NCBI GenBank assembly: GCA_020466095.1
Contig: CM035807.1
Span: 37,974,135-38,038,134 of the forward strand
Source of the DNA: Chlorops oryzae
Lineage: Eukaryota; Arthropoda; Insecta; Diptera; Chloropidae
Direction: 5' to 3'
DNA length: 64,000 nt
The notes below the pieces were generated by a model, which was not told the origin of the DNA, searched no databases, and saw nothing but the letters and a program-made list of their open reading frames with translations. A program made the translations under genes and the position numbers. Shown piece after piece: positions 12,495 through 24,300 of the stretch. How positions within the stretch are numbered: the stretch's first letter is position 1; every line of letters begins with the position of its first letter.

Positions 12495-13159
12495 ACACAG
12501 AAAAATATGACCCCATAGAATCGATAAGATCCCCTTATTGAGCAGTTGTTTTGCACTTACATTGATATAATCAATCTAGCAAGCTAAAATCAGATCTCGC
12601 GAAGTTGAAGTGTGCTAGATTTGTAATCTGGAAGGTCCGAGTTGGAACCCTGCCGCAGGCCAAAGAATTTTTAGAAAAATGGAGAATGGAACAGGCAAAT
12701 GAATTTTAGAGAAAAAATGCGGGGAGCAGAGAAACTAAGTTGAACGCGAACCAATAAAACAAGTTGCTTTCGTCGGGCCTTCCAAAACGTCACGCACAAA
12801 ATTTTGGTAAAATCTTTTATTTCTCAGTTTTTTAAATAATGTAAATGTTAAATTATCTACTTTTCCCCAAAAAAAAAAAAAAAATCGACGCTCGCTTGAG
12901 CAGGGATCGAACCCACCGACCTGGTTTGTACAAGAATTCATATCAAAATTATAATTAAGTAGAATCTAATATTAATTCAATACCAAAAAAATGATTTTAA
13001 TATGGTTTCTATATTAAAATCGTTGATACTGCGCCACCTTAATTCAATGGTGTTCCATATTGAATCAAAATTTTTCCTAGGTTACTAGACTTCCGTTAAC
13101 GTTTCACATTGAATCAATGTGGTTTTTATTGATTTTATGTGGTTTTTTTCTCTGGGTGT
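12495..13159. mobile_element. Element with ACAC..AGAAAAA ends and two inward-facing tRNA-like modules
   Basis: The left end ACACAGAAAAATATGACC and the reverse-complemented right end ACACCCAGAGAAAAAAACC are related, followed by CATARAATC on both. The flanks TATGGAAACT (left) and TATAGAAACT (right) could be a decayed duplication. Inside, 12592-12662 is tRNA-like on plus (a 5-bp anticodon-type stem CTAGA/TCTGG at 12615-12631 with loop TTTGTAA, and box B GAGTTGGAACCC). 12893-12936 is tRNA-like on minus (box B GGGTTCGATCCC). The same left end recurs at 35184. No ORF of note. Confidence 0.5.
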
Positions 13160-14511
13160 ATAGAAACTTGTAAAGTACATATTGAGGATATGACATTGTT
13201 TTTGCTTTCAAAATCGAGTCTATAAATTGCCATTCTAATGAAAATCCTGCTGTCGTCCAACTTCACAGCTTCCAATCCGGTCTATCTTTTTGTGTTATTT
13301 TCGTAAAGGCAACTTTTTTATGAATCTTAATCTTTCGAATTCTAGTAAAAAGCTGGTTTTCAAATATCGAACCCAATTTTGGTATTGTACTTAAATGAGC
13401 TGTCAAGTTGTCTTAAATAATTTTAAATATTTTTAAAATCGAATTCTCAACTACTTGGATCAAGGTTAAAGCAATGGAATTTCTTTGAAAAAAAGGACCA
13501 GAGTCTCATACTTTCGAAACAGATAAGAAGATTTTATTGGGTACCTCACCAAAAAGGATTATTTAGTATTTTGTAATGATGGTAAAAGAGTTCTTAAAAA
13601 AAGGGGTTTTTCTGAAAATCCGAAGAAATGGCGACTTTTTATTGATTCGTCAAAAATCAGTTTGACAGCTGTTTTACTTTATAATCGCAATAAATATTCC
13701 TCTATTAATCTTGCACACGCAACAAACATGAAAGAAAATTATGAAAATATGAATGGGACAGTCGCACTAGAGGAAATCATTTCGTAGTTAAACAATGTCG
13801 GCAAAGAATGAGTTTGATTCCTGGAGTCAAAAGTAAAAGAATAACATCAAGCTCAAAAAGATAAGATTTTCCTCGTAGCTCTCCATACAAAATTAGGCCT
13901 TATCAGAAAGTTTGTTAAATCCATGAACAAGGAAGGTGGAGGCTGTCAATATCTCAAAACTAAATCTAAATCTATCTCAAAAGAAAAGACCTACCGTGAA
14001 ATCATCCTCGCACTTCTTTCTTCATAGAAAGCCGTAAAATAGAACATTTCCCTAAAAATTCAGTTTTTGGATTCTCACTTGGACTTTTTTCTCCCTTACC
14101 TTGAAGCAGTAATCGCTAAAGTAGAAAATGGTCAGAAGCGGTGCTTCGGTGCCGATTTCTGTTGGTCGCTTCGTCGCGAAAATATGAATGAATATGAATA
14201 ATGAATATGAGTAATGAATATGAATAATGATTTGTAGGTTCTTAACACATTTATCTAACAATTAAAATATATTTTTTAAGCGAATCATTCATTAAAACAA
14301 AAAAAGTGTATATGTGGTACGGGTATTTCTATTGTGTATTATCCTTGGAGCAGCTGTCATCAGTTCTACGCAAGAAGTTATCACTTTCGTAAATTTTCGA
14401 TAAAAAAAAAATTGTTCATGCAAATTTTGACAGCTCATATCGAACTTTGAAAAATGTTCCATTTTCTAAAATTAAAGTTTTTCAAAATATATAAATAAAA
14501 TTTATGCAATT

Positions 14512-14541
14512 CGACATCATAATAGGCCTATTATGATGTCG
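14512..14541. repeat. 30-bp perfect palindrome
   Basis: CGACATCATAATAGG and its exact inverse meet with no spacer. It lies in otherwise unannotated intron DNA. Confidence 0.9.
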
Positions 14542-14645
14542 AGTTTCAAAATCATGAATGATATTATGACACTAGTTTTGAGAAAGTATAAAAATTGTTT
14601 ATACAAACAAAAAGCATGGCATTATACATGGTTCTTAAGAATGAA

Positions 14646-14745
14646 TTTCAAGGCGTGCATAATAAATTTCAAAACGCACGCATTTCAAAAATAAGGCAAG
14701 GCGTGCAATAATAAATTTCAAAATGCACGCATTTCATAAATTACA
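14646..14745. repeat. Two tandem ~49-bp units
   Basis: The unit AAGGCGTGCATAATAAATTT..GCACGCATTTCA is present twice in a row with few differences. Each unit holds an internal inverted pair GCGTGC/GCACGC. Confidence 0.75.
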
Positions 14746-14877
14746 AGGCAAAAATAAGCAGAGCATATACGAGTTGTATTAATAAAGAATTTCAAATTTG
14801 ATCTGTCAAATCAAATTAAAAAATTTCTATATTAACAACAAACAAAAAACGTTTCTTAAATTTAGGTTTAAATCCTT

Positions 14878-15036
14878 TGAAATTATGCATAAATTATTTA
14901 CGGCACTCGTGTCGAAACTCAGCTTTTTCGCACTCGTGGTATGTACAACTCGGCTGCGCCTCGTTTTACAACATTTACCACTCGTGCAAAAAAAAGCTTC
15001 ATTTCGACACTTGTATCGAAAATATCTATTATGAAT
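14878..15036. repeat. Imperfect hairpin repeat
   Basis: The segment with ACTCGTGTCGAAACTCAGCT and TTTCGCACTCGTGGTA (left, about 14903-14941) recurs inverted at about 14974-15025. MITE-like; non-coding. Confidence 0.5.
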
Positions 15037-15149
15037 TGAGTTTACATGTAATTGGAGGTGTGGGGGTGTCAAAAGAGCGGACTTGTAGTATATTTCATAA
15101 AGCATTCGAACGAAAGGCTGTTTTAAAAATTTGAAGGTATGTATATACG

Positions 15150-15850
15150 TATGTACGTCCTTCAGTGTCGAGTATCAGGCTCGCCTGACTATAACACCCT
15201 TACTTGTTTTTATTTTGCTTGATATTTTCTTCCTTGCCATGGTTAATTTATTGCCCTGTGTGGGATTTGAACCTTAGGACATGCCTGATTGAGTTATAGC
15301 ACAGAGACAACATAACATAGCAGATAGCATAGGTTTTCCTTATGCCGTTTCGGTTATGCTATATCATTATTAAACCACCACGTTTGTAAACGTTTTCAAG
15401 TACAGCCAAGGTTTTAGCTTTGCCTCTCTCTGCCAAATATTAACAAGATGTAATAATTCGGCTATTATATACTATGCTATACTGCGTTAATTTGTTGAAC
15501 CTTAAACAAGTAAGGGTGTTAAGGCTTGACGATTCTGAGAATTCAAACGTTGAAATATTTTTTAAAACACGCCCTAAGCCCAGGGCTATTAAGAAAAAGT
15601 AATAGTGACATTTTGAAGTCGATAAAGGTCCTAAATTGCTGACTTAAGTTCAATTACTTTATGAAAACCCCCCTTTGCCCATATATCCAGCCAACACGCC
15701 GGACAGCCGCACAGAAAGGCAGACAGACATGGCTAAATCAAATCTTCTGGTGACCGAAAGTTCGGTATCAGTTAAGGAATGGTCAGGGACGATAAAGGGT
15801 TCCTCAAAATACTGATTCGTTTCTTTTTATATCCCGGCGGAAAATGTAAC
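15150..15850. repeat. Interspersed repeat split by an insert with a tRNA-like module
   Basis: AACACCCTTACTTG at about 15200 and its inverse CAAGTAAGGGTGTT at about 15508 bracket about 300 bp. The right part carries CAGACAGACATGGCTAAATC and ends ATATCCCGG, the style of the GTCY repeats elsewhere. Inside the bracket, 15251-15312 on the minus strand has a perfect box B (GGTTCAAATCCCA, 15273-15261). Confidence 0.4.
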
Positions 15851-17178
15851 GATGACTCAATGGATGATTTCAGTATGCCATTGTAGCAGCGACTGCCCTA
15901 ATTCTATTCCAAAGTTCCCTTTCTATACAAGTGGCAGGGACGTTCACTAGGGATCTGTTCATAGGTTGGTCATCGGAATTCGTGAAGGTGCCGTTTTGCA
16001 CGTTATCATAAATTATCGTTTTAAAGTACATACAAAAAAAAATGGCATTTGAGTGTTGTGAGGTATCGGAAGACAAAATGTAGTAAAACTCAAAAGTAAA
16101 CAGCATCCATCTCCTATGAGATAGTCATTGGAATTTTCCTCTGACATGAAGAACATGATGAAAATGGATATTACCCAGTTATCATTCTTTACCTATATTA
16201 ATGATGTCTGATAAAATCTGCGAATGGCTGAACCGAGAATTTTAGATTCAGTTAGGTTGTTGTTATAAAAATTAAAAATTTTATCCAGAAATTATCGTGG
16301 GTGATAATGGAATGGGATATTTTTCGTAACTCCAATCTGAGGCTCTTTAAATAAAGCTACGTTTGGAGGATATCCAAAACTATGAAGGAAGGTCTTTTGC
16401 CGACATTAGTTTAATTTCCTGACGAGTTTTGGGTATAACTGACCTCTTCCGAAAACCTCCCTGGACCACAAACATTTTATACAGATATAATATGCGATTT
16501 AGCCATGTCCGTGCGGGTGGGTTCGCCTCTGTCGAAGGAATGTACCTATCTGGGCTAAAATTGTCGCGCCTCTCTTGGTTCTTTAAAAAAGCTTAACGAC
16601 CGGATTATTTTAATATATTTTCATTTTAATGGCATAAATAAGATGCAATTTCGGGAAAACATTTCTTATGGGCACTTTCGACTACAGCATCTTCAGCAGT
16701 TTGAAATAATGCTGAAAAAGCAACAACTTGTCGAGTTTTCGTCGGGAATTCCTATCCAATTTTTTTTGCAAATCAAACGTGTTTCAAAACCTAACCTTTC
16801 TGACTAAAAATCTAAATTGTATGAAAATTCTAAATGGAAATCGGTCTTGAATTGAAGTGTAATTTGGCTCGGATACACACAAATCGGTGAAGAATCGAAC
16901 AGGTTTTGGAAAAGTGAGGTCTGTCAAATGGAAAATTGTATACCCAAGATTATTCCATCTAAATTGTCAATAGGTCAAGTTTGTAAAAGGATATATCGCT
17001 CATTTACTTCAAGAATTTCATAACTCTAAAAACAAGATTTTTGAGTTGATGATGAGGAAATATTCGGTGCATTATGCCTCACATTGTGTAAAAGTTTCGT
17101 ATCAATACTTAGTATTCTCAATAATACTCAATAATATTCACAAAAGAAGCAAATTGCCGCACTTGCTTATTTTCTTAC

Positions 17179-17905
17179 CTAGCTCTTGCAGACCTAAGGC
17201 TGTGTTTGTCGGTGGTTCTGTTGAAGAACATTGCAGTGGCATATCCATTATTTGTGAATGAGGAGAATGTCCCTGCGAGTGAGTACTACTCCCATTGTTG
17301 GCAGCATTGTTGTAGTAACTTGTGTAATATCCATTGGTCAGAGAAGAACCATTGCCGCTTGGTGTATGAACCGTCGGCGCGTATGATGTGGTGCTACCCA
17401 AATGGTCAGTTGTCGATAAGCCTCCTGCTTGTATGTATTCGGGTGCATGATGCACAGCGGCCACTGCTGCAGCGGCCATACTTGCGTGATGACTATAATA
17501 TCCAAGTCCTTGAGGATGGTGATGCGAAGGGGAGTTCGTTGTGTAATTAGACGAGTAGCCCGCATTTTGGTGATGCCCCGAAAGCGCGCTATTCGAATGA
17601 TGGTGATGAGAATGGTGATGCGGGTGGGAATGGTGGTGATGAGCTCCTACACTCATGTAATCACTGATCATATCCGAAGAATGAGCAGAGTGCGGGTGCG
17701 TTGAAACACTCGAAGAACCCATTGAAGACGCATTGCCTCCACTTCCCATATGACCAGTTGATGCCGTCAATGAGTAGTGGCCATTATAGTGATGGTAGTC
17801 GTCAGCCACAGGTGGGAATTTCGGATCTAGACCGTTCCCAACCATTCCCATGGGGTTTTGTACGTGGTGCGGTGCATGAGGATAACCCATAAGGAATGAG
17901 CTCAT
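17179..17905 (-). CDS. Dfd: Deformed (Hox4 homeotic transcription factor), exon 1
   Basis: N-terminal exon of the nuclear homeodomain protein that specifies mandibular and maxillary segments in insects. It gives 242 codons plus one base. The start is set by the conserved Hox4 N-terminus MSSFLMGYPHAPHHV, followed by LDPKFPP and DDYHHYNGHY. Then come His-rich repeats (about residues 80-130, with runs of HHHH), a short Ala run, Ser/Gly/Asn-rich filler and the conserved end THSQGHSPHSQ...LQCSSTEPPTNTALGLQELG. The donor is GTAAGA at 17178-17173, and the last G joins GT of exon 2 to code Gly. Together exons 1-3 supply about 334 residues; the homeodomain and C-terminus are off the left edge. The reading frame stays open 27 codons upstream to an in-frame ATG at 17986, but only the conserved MSSFLMG start is supported. 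ORFs on the opposite strand here are shadows of the biased His/Ser codons. Confidence 0.98.
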
Positions 17906-18891
17906 TATGTTATGTTGAGGGCGTGTGTCATAAAGTAAAATATTTTTTTTTAATCCGTAAAACGTTTTCGTTTCAGTTGAACCCAATCATTTTTGTTAGA
18001 TATTGCACGATGTTTGATACACTTTAAATCACTTTCATCATGGATCACTGTAGCTCAATATTATTTTAAACCGATTTTGTTTTCGTGTAACTTTCACATG
18101 CAATAAACCATATGTATGTATGTATACCACTGAAGCACTCCGTGCGTTAGGAAAGTGAAACTTTACAATTTTTTTCGCGTCGTTATAAAATATTGCCTTT
18201 GACGTATTCAAGATGATGAACTAAGCTCTCGAACGCGTCGTGTTACGAAACAAAGAATGATAATAAAACATTGTTCTTGACACTGATGCCGTCATAACCG
18301 ATTCCAACTGACTCGATAAATCCGGAGTGCGGATCCGATCTTTCCGACTCGTTTCTTTGTTATGAACAAGCAAAAGAGTATTACCAGTTAACGAACCTCA
18401 GTATTCTCATTGTAGCGCACTAACACATGTTCGCATTCACCATTCGCACCAACGGCATTACTCTTGCCTTACTTTATGGGCAACTTGAACTTGATCTACC
18501 GGTTTTTAAACTTCCTATTCTACACAAGAAGACCTACCCACAAAAACACTTCAGTTGAAAGAAGCCATCAATTTTTCATTTCAAAAACCCACCACCGCTG
18601 AGTCCCTTGTATGAGCGAAAGAGGCAGAAGTACAAAACGAGTGAAAAGGCAACTAAATCTCTTACAATATACAGTGGGCAATTGCAGCCTTAATTCGAAT
18701 TTAAAATCAAAAATTTTTGTGCTGCTCACGACATTTATTTAATGGTGAAATAATTGGAAAAGCGGAAAGGTGCAAAAGTGTAAGACTTTTCATAAAAAAT
18801 TTTTTATTCATTAATTTTTTAGCCTTCTTGATATGCGAGTTTTCGGGGTTTTCGTTTAAGGAGAAACCCCAATTATTTTTCTTTAGCGAGA
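17906..18891 (-). promoter_or_regulatory. Dfd 5' flank: presumed 5' UTR and promoter
   Basis: Sequence immediately upstream of the Dfd start codon. No minus-strand TATA box is evident. An initiator match TCAGTT is at 18311-18306 (A+1 at 18309), which would give a 404-nt leader. The +28 to +32 bases, TGTCA, fit the DPE only in part. TATA-less, DPE-type promoters are known for many fly Hox genes, so this is plausible but unproven. The rest of the stretch has no recognised feature. Confidence 0.2.
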
Positions 18892-19058
18892 CATCGCATA
18901 TGTACTTCAAGAGTTTCAAAACTCAAAATTTTAACTTTTTCAAAAACGCAGTTTAACCGATGCAGTCTAGGTGCATTTGTATGACGAAGATACTGACACT
19001 GCATTAACCCCAATTTGAGAGATTTTGGGTTGTGACAATCTTGAAGTACATGTGCGAC
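18892..19058. mobile_element. MITE family C, copy 1
   Basis: Terminal inverted repeats ATCGCATATGTACTTCAAGA and GTCGCACATGTACTTCAAGA, followed by an AAAACTCAAAATT-type inner inverted block. It contains GTCTAGGTGCATTTGTATGA, shared with the copy at 56542-56798. Non-coding. Confidence 0.75.
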
Positions 19059-19535
19059 ATACTCTTTTCAGCCCTTCCAGCTCATATTAAATTTATCCGC
19101 TATAATAGCGATTGATTAAGGCTTACATTAGGAGAAGAAATTTAAAAAAATTTTTTGCAATACTCATATTTATAGCTTTCCTATACATTAGGAAATCGAG
19201 AACGGAAAAAAATCATGCGATAATAGGGAAATAATATAAACTTAAAACCCCTAATAATTATATCGTAGAAGGTTCAAACTGTAAAAAAAATTTCTTCTGA
19301 CCCATTGCATGATTTGTTGATGTTTTTTCTTATTTTCACGGATTGCACCTATCGCAAACGACATAAAATACCCTAGACAGAGTTATCAACTCAATGCATT
19401 TTCTTATTTCAGTACTATTTCGAAAACAGGGTGCTTCGTTAACTCAGGGAAAATTTTAATATTGTTTTATATTGTTTCCACATATGGCTTCCTATTCGGT
19501 GAGGGCTAACCTTGTTTCATGCGTGATGACATAAT
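19059..19535. other. Unannotated upstream DNA
   Basis: AT-rich, with no ORF, repeat or motif that I can support. Confidence 0.5.
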
Positions 19536-19750
19536 CAGCCCCGTTTCTGAATATTCCCGGGGAATTTACTTTTGTCGAAACTTAAACCCCCTTTTTTAAA
19601 TAGATAGGGTAAGGAAAATTATAGGCATGGGTCAAAAACCCATTTCCCATCAAATTGCTTCCCCCAAATATTTAAAAAAGAACAATTTTACTCTCAAGAA
19701 AACTAAATTCCCCGGGATTTTGCTCCCCGGGAAGATTCAGAATCCAGCTG
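19536..19750. mobile_element. MITE family D, copy 1
   Basis: Begins CAGCCCCGTTTCTGAATATT and ends with the inverse-like AGATTCAGAATCCAGCTG. CCCGGGGAA/TTCCCCGGG blocks lie just inside each end. Related copies are at 21720-21886 and 37057-37252. Non-coding. Confidence 0.75.
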
Positions 19751-21719
19751 GATATGTACATCAAAGAGCTGCAATGGATACATAGTTTGTACACTCGATC
19801 TGATCAATTTTAATCAAACCTTTAGTACAACAATCTATGTCTCTGCCCTAAGTTCAACACGCATTTGTGCTAAATCAGTTCTTTCATAACTCGTGGTTCG
19901 ATTTTAAGTCTGCATACCCAATAAACTCGAGTGCATCTCATGTGTTTATCTACTTTATTTCTACAAAATATGTATAGAGCTGCAATGAACCTTTTTAAAT
20001 TAGTCAATTGAGCAGGCAATATGTACATACGAATACACCTTTATTCATTGACTCTGATATCCTTTCTGATCAAATATTGAATCTGATGTCATTGCGTATA
20101 ACTGAATGAGTCTGAATACACTAAATTCGAGTTATCTCGAACTCGAATAAATTTCAACTCGATCAGCATAGCTAATTGATATTCTATGTTCTGAATTTTC
20201 AGCATTTCGACTCATATTATGTACATAAAGAGGCAGCGATTATATACCTACACATATCCTAGATACATTCTATAATATTATTTAGCATAAATTTTCTGCC
20301 CTATGCTCCTCTCACTGGTAATGTACTTATATAGTGATATATTCATTAAAGAATATAATAAAAAAATTAAACTTTTTACTCTTTATTTCCTCTTTATACA
20401 TATATATACTCTTTATACTCTTTATTATGACATTTTGTCGATTGGGAGACAAAAAAAAACTTTCGATATTGCGTCGGATGGCGAAATATATATTTTTGAT
20501 ATTAATTTAAAATTACATTTATTTCTGGTGACAGAGTAAATACTGGCCGGAATACACGTCAAATAGAAAAAAGTGGATTGGGCTCATTTGTGTGCTGAAT
20601 AGTAAACTATAACCACTGTACTCATATAGTAAAAGATTGAACGGCTAAAAATCCTATGCGGAAGTTCTCAGGCATGCGCTCTTTCAACTCAAATGAAAAA
20701 ATTTCACGAACACACGCACATAAACGTTGCTCCGCCCATAACAACTTCTTATTTGAAAATATGAAAATCGATCTTTTTATAACAATTGTAAATTTCAACA
20801 GAAAGTAAAATCAATGGCTTAATGGGAGAGTATTCCTTCACCGGCGATCTGAATGATTCGGGGAAATGAAGCGATTCGTGAGGACAGCGTTTTTCCGCGC
20901 TACATATATGTAGGTAATTTCTCGTAAGTGTCAAAGCGAGAACTTGCCACTGTTTGGTGATGATTTGCAATTTTTTACTTGCACAAAGCCCCTCACGGCG
21001 GAGCACTAAATTTCTTATTAGAATGAAATGTTTTTAAATTTATGCGCGCATTGCTCTGAGCTAAATTGATTCACAATACAAACTCACAAAAATTTAACCT
21101 GTTTGCTGTTGGACTTGTTTACTTTTTAAGGATAAAATGGGGAAAAAATTGTGTATAATTGCCATGCGGGCTTAGGAAAACTCAATTCCATGGCAACTCG
21201 ATTGGCCGAAAGGTCTCCAACTTGTTTAAGATGGTGCTGTTCTGGTATTCTGTGGTGCAGAGGCCTCGTTACTATTTTCGTAGATTTCAATTTTGTGAGT
21301 CTCTACTGTAGATATTCATGGCAGACTAAAAGTTGTTTCATTGTGAATATACCTGCTTTGATCCTGTTTAAATCCATAAGAAGTAGAAAATCAAAAAAGG
21401 AAGAAAAAAATTCAAGAGGACAGCTTTAAAACTGAAGGCATTTTTAGTAAATAGAACTAAAAGATTATCAAAACGTTTTTGAACTAGTAATGCTTTTGAT
21501 GTTAGGAGCTCCGAATATTCACTAAAATATACAATTTTAATCCCTCCATTTTATATTAGGGAAAAAGTGGTTTTGGTGCACCTCTATTCGTATTTAAGGA
21601 AAAATTACTCCAGTTTTGTGTTCTGCCACAAAACTGACCATAGAGTCTTTCATTTATGAGAGAATTTTAATGGTCAAGTCTTTCTAGGATGAGAAAATTA
21701 TTGCTCATATTGACACAAT
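19751..21719. other. Dfd upstream DNA, nothing recognised
   Basis: Contains several ORF-length open frames (20303-20539, 20749-21006, 21151-21429) without family resemblance or gene-like composition. I regard it as non-coding, possibly regulatory. Confidence 0.5.
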
Positions 21720-21886
21720 CAGCCCGATTGTGAATATTCCCAGGGTAAGGAAAATTATGGGTATGGGTCAAATTCAGATTTCCCACTAAATTTTTCCCCC
21801 CAAATATTTAAGAATGAAGAAATTTACCCTCGGGAAAAGTAAATTCCCCGTGAATTCGTTCCCCGGGAATATTCAGAATCGGGCTG
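21720..21886. mobile_element. MITE family D, copy 2
   Basis: Ends CAGCCCGATTGTGAATATTC and GAATATTCAGAATCGGGCTG form a good inverted repeat. AAT on both outer sides may be the target duplication. Shorter than copy 1 because of an internal deletion. Confidence 0.8.
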
Positions 21887-22245
21887 AATTTGTTTGAAGT
21901 CCGAAAAATTGAGACGAACGGAAAAAATTATTTTTCATTCCACAATGGCACATTTGGCATCTGCCCGAGGGCTTTCGCTTTCTAACTACGGGCTCGGGTC
22001 TCCAAATTGTGCTGGCCGAGGCGCAGCCAAGAAGAATACCTCGAAAATAAGTATCCCTTTTGGAGCAGTTAATTTGGAGCATTGAATTTGTATAATGAGA
22101 TCGCTTAATTTGCATTTATCTGACACAATAAGAAAAAGAGTACATAGTCAATTGCAAAACCGTGAGCATGTCAAGCAAAAACACAGAAAATAATTAATAA
22201 AATCTTCAGAAATGAGTGGTGTGGTGTGGTATTATTTAATTAAAT

Positions 22246-22592
22246 CCCAGCAAACAATGAGGTTTGAAAATGATTAGACATCAAATGTATTTATCGAATG
22301 TCAAACGTTTAATTTCAATTTGAGATTCAATTCAGAACGATAGCCTTCTCAACAAAAAGTGGATTTTGTTTTCGAATTGAGAAAAATGTTTATTCTCAAA
22401 TTGATATTTAACGTTGTTTTCAACTGTGTTTTGAAGTGTAATTAAAATTTTTTAAAATTTTGTATTCTCAAATCAATCTCAAATCGAACTCAAATGTTAA
22501 TATCAAACATTAACTCAGACAAACATTAAATCAGATTGGATTTCAAATTTGAGAAAAACAAAATCTCAAACATTTGACTTGTGTTTGCTGGG
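22246..22592. mobile_element. 347-bp element with CCCAGCAAACA TIRs
   Basis: Left CCCAGCAAACAATG, right (inverted) CCCAGCAAACACAAG, then inverted ATTTGAT/CAAATG blocks. The interior has many copies of the short motif TCTCAAAT and its inverse, suggesting subterminal binding repeats. A lone end of the same kind (GTTTGCTGGG) is at about 51,647. Non-coding. Confidence 0.65.
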
Positions 22593-23899
22593 ATATGTTA
22601 ATTCCGGGGCGAGCTTTTTCTAAAGTGTTTGTGCCGCGCCGTACTTAAAAAATGGGGCACGTGCATAATTCCCTACATCTCTGTCCGGGGCCCGATTCAC
22701 CCCGGGAAAAAATAATAAGTATTTATCAGCCCAATGATAGCATGTGTTTTCTTGCTAACAGCGGGGATAACGCTCAGTGCTGTCACTTGGAAAGTATCGA
22801 TTCACCAGTGCTAAGGATTCAACGGCTGTGATAAATTCTCCCATTTTTTTATACGATAGTTTCAAACATATGAATCACCGTTATAACATGAAAATTTTAC
22901 ATACAATTTTACATTTTTCGACTTTGAGCACAATTTTTTACCATTAATTTAAAGGTTTGTAAGTTATTTTTGATTTCATAGTAAAAAAATGACGTTTTAG
23001 TAACACAAAAGCCTTAAAAATTTTAAGATGGCCCAAACCATATTCGAGGAATATGATTTTCAAAACATCAATGGTATTTAAAAATTTAATACGTCAATAA
23101 CTGGGAACTCTGACGTGATGGAATTTTTTTGATATTTTTCAATTATGTAGCAAGCTGAAATCTAAAGAAAATGCTTAAAAACCCCTTGGATTTTTGTACT
23201 TCTGTAATTTAATAATATATTTTATGAAACTAACAAATTTTTATATGGAGTTTATATGGAAATTTTTGAACGCTGGTAGCGACCCCTAAATGTCATTTAA
23301 AAAATTTGAAAAAAATACAGAAATGTTTTCTCGGGGTATATATTATATTAAAATGACGGGGTGTCGCGCGAAAAATAAAAAAAATTTCAAAATAAGAACC
23401 ACCCCAATATTGTTAATGTCTGGATGACAATCATAAAACTATCACGCTTACAGATTTATCTGTTCTTATACTTATATCTGTTCAAATCAGTGCTCAGCAA
23501 AAAGCATATCCTCGCTTAACACGAGTGAAACAAAATGAAAATATTTAATTTATACCCAATAATGCAATATAAGTAAATAATAAAAAAAAAGGAAACTTCA
23601 ATTCCTGAGACAGAAATTCAAAGGTTTGTGTCGAGGGTGGCGTTGAGCGGGGCCAAAGCTTTAGCTCTTTTTGTAGTTAACGTACAGTATTGAACATTAT
23701 TTAATGTCAGCTAATTGATTCGGTCGTCGTTGACGGTCGAAACAAAACAAAAAAGTAGACATGAAGCAATTATCAATAGGCCGAATTGAAGTCTTTTTGT
23801 TTAAGCACTCGAGTATTTGAGTGAAGTTAAATTAAACAAATCGTTTTCGAACTTAAAAAAATTATATGGAGTTAAGGACTATTTTTTGAATTGTATAGA
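22593..23899. other. Dfd upstream DNA, nothing recognised
   Basis: One family-D-like fragment (CCCGATTCACCCCGGG near 22690). Otherwise unannotated AT-rich sequence. Confidence 0.45.
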
Positions 23900-24300
23900 A
23901 TTGACTCAACTTATTCAAACTTTTTTCGATGACCTGCTTCAGCTAGGACGCCCGCACCCCAGAGACAATATGAAAGAACATTAGCGCCTGCTACGTGAAT
24001 TTGAACAATGTTCTGATGGCGAATGGCGAATGCTTTCAACGCAGCTGAACAGTATTCTGATGTATCCAGCAAGTGTTTGTTTTCCAAGCCTTCACACAAG
24101 GGGTGGTCGCCCGTAGTACTACGGTACACATCCAAGCTTACAATCAGTTGTGTCTGTCAAGCTGCAAAGGAAGTACTGGCTGCAGAACTTTGATTAATGA
24201 TTTGTTTTGTGGCACATTATGCTGTTGTGAGCTGCACCGAAGTTGTTGGTGGCGACGTTGTTGGAATCATTTTATTTTATTTTTTATTTTTGGCTTTCTT
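23900..24300. other. GC-richer island of unknown role
   Basis: Visibly less AT-rich than its surroundings, with overlapping open frames on both strands (a 74-codon one on minus at 23911-24135, 85- and 76-codon ones on plus). None resembles a known protein. This pattern fits a conserved enhancer or a non-coding transcript as well as a small gene. Confidence 0.3.

Larger units (their letters stand above)
1399..17178 (-). other. Dfd: Dfd intron 1 (15,780 bp, repeat-rich)
   Basis: Intron between exons 1 and 2, with donor GTAAGA at 17178 and acceptor TTCTAG at 1399. Recognisable repeats inside are listed separately. In the remaining stretches (1400-2514, 3300-5014, 6941-7802, 8596-9475, 9791-11840, 13160-14500, 15850-17178) I see only AT-rich unannotated DNA without recognisable genes. 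Long ORFs here, such as the 120-codon one at 9895-10257, show no family resemblance. Fly Dfd introns can carry autoregulatory enhancers, but none can be identified by eye. Confidence 0.9.

Noticed and set aside
17206..17704. Plus-strand ORFs opposite Dfd exon 1 (114 and 91 codons)
   Set aside because: They are antisense shadows of the biased His/Ser/Gly codons of Dfd.
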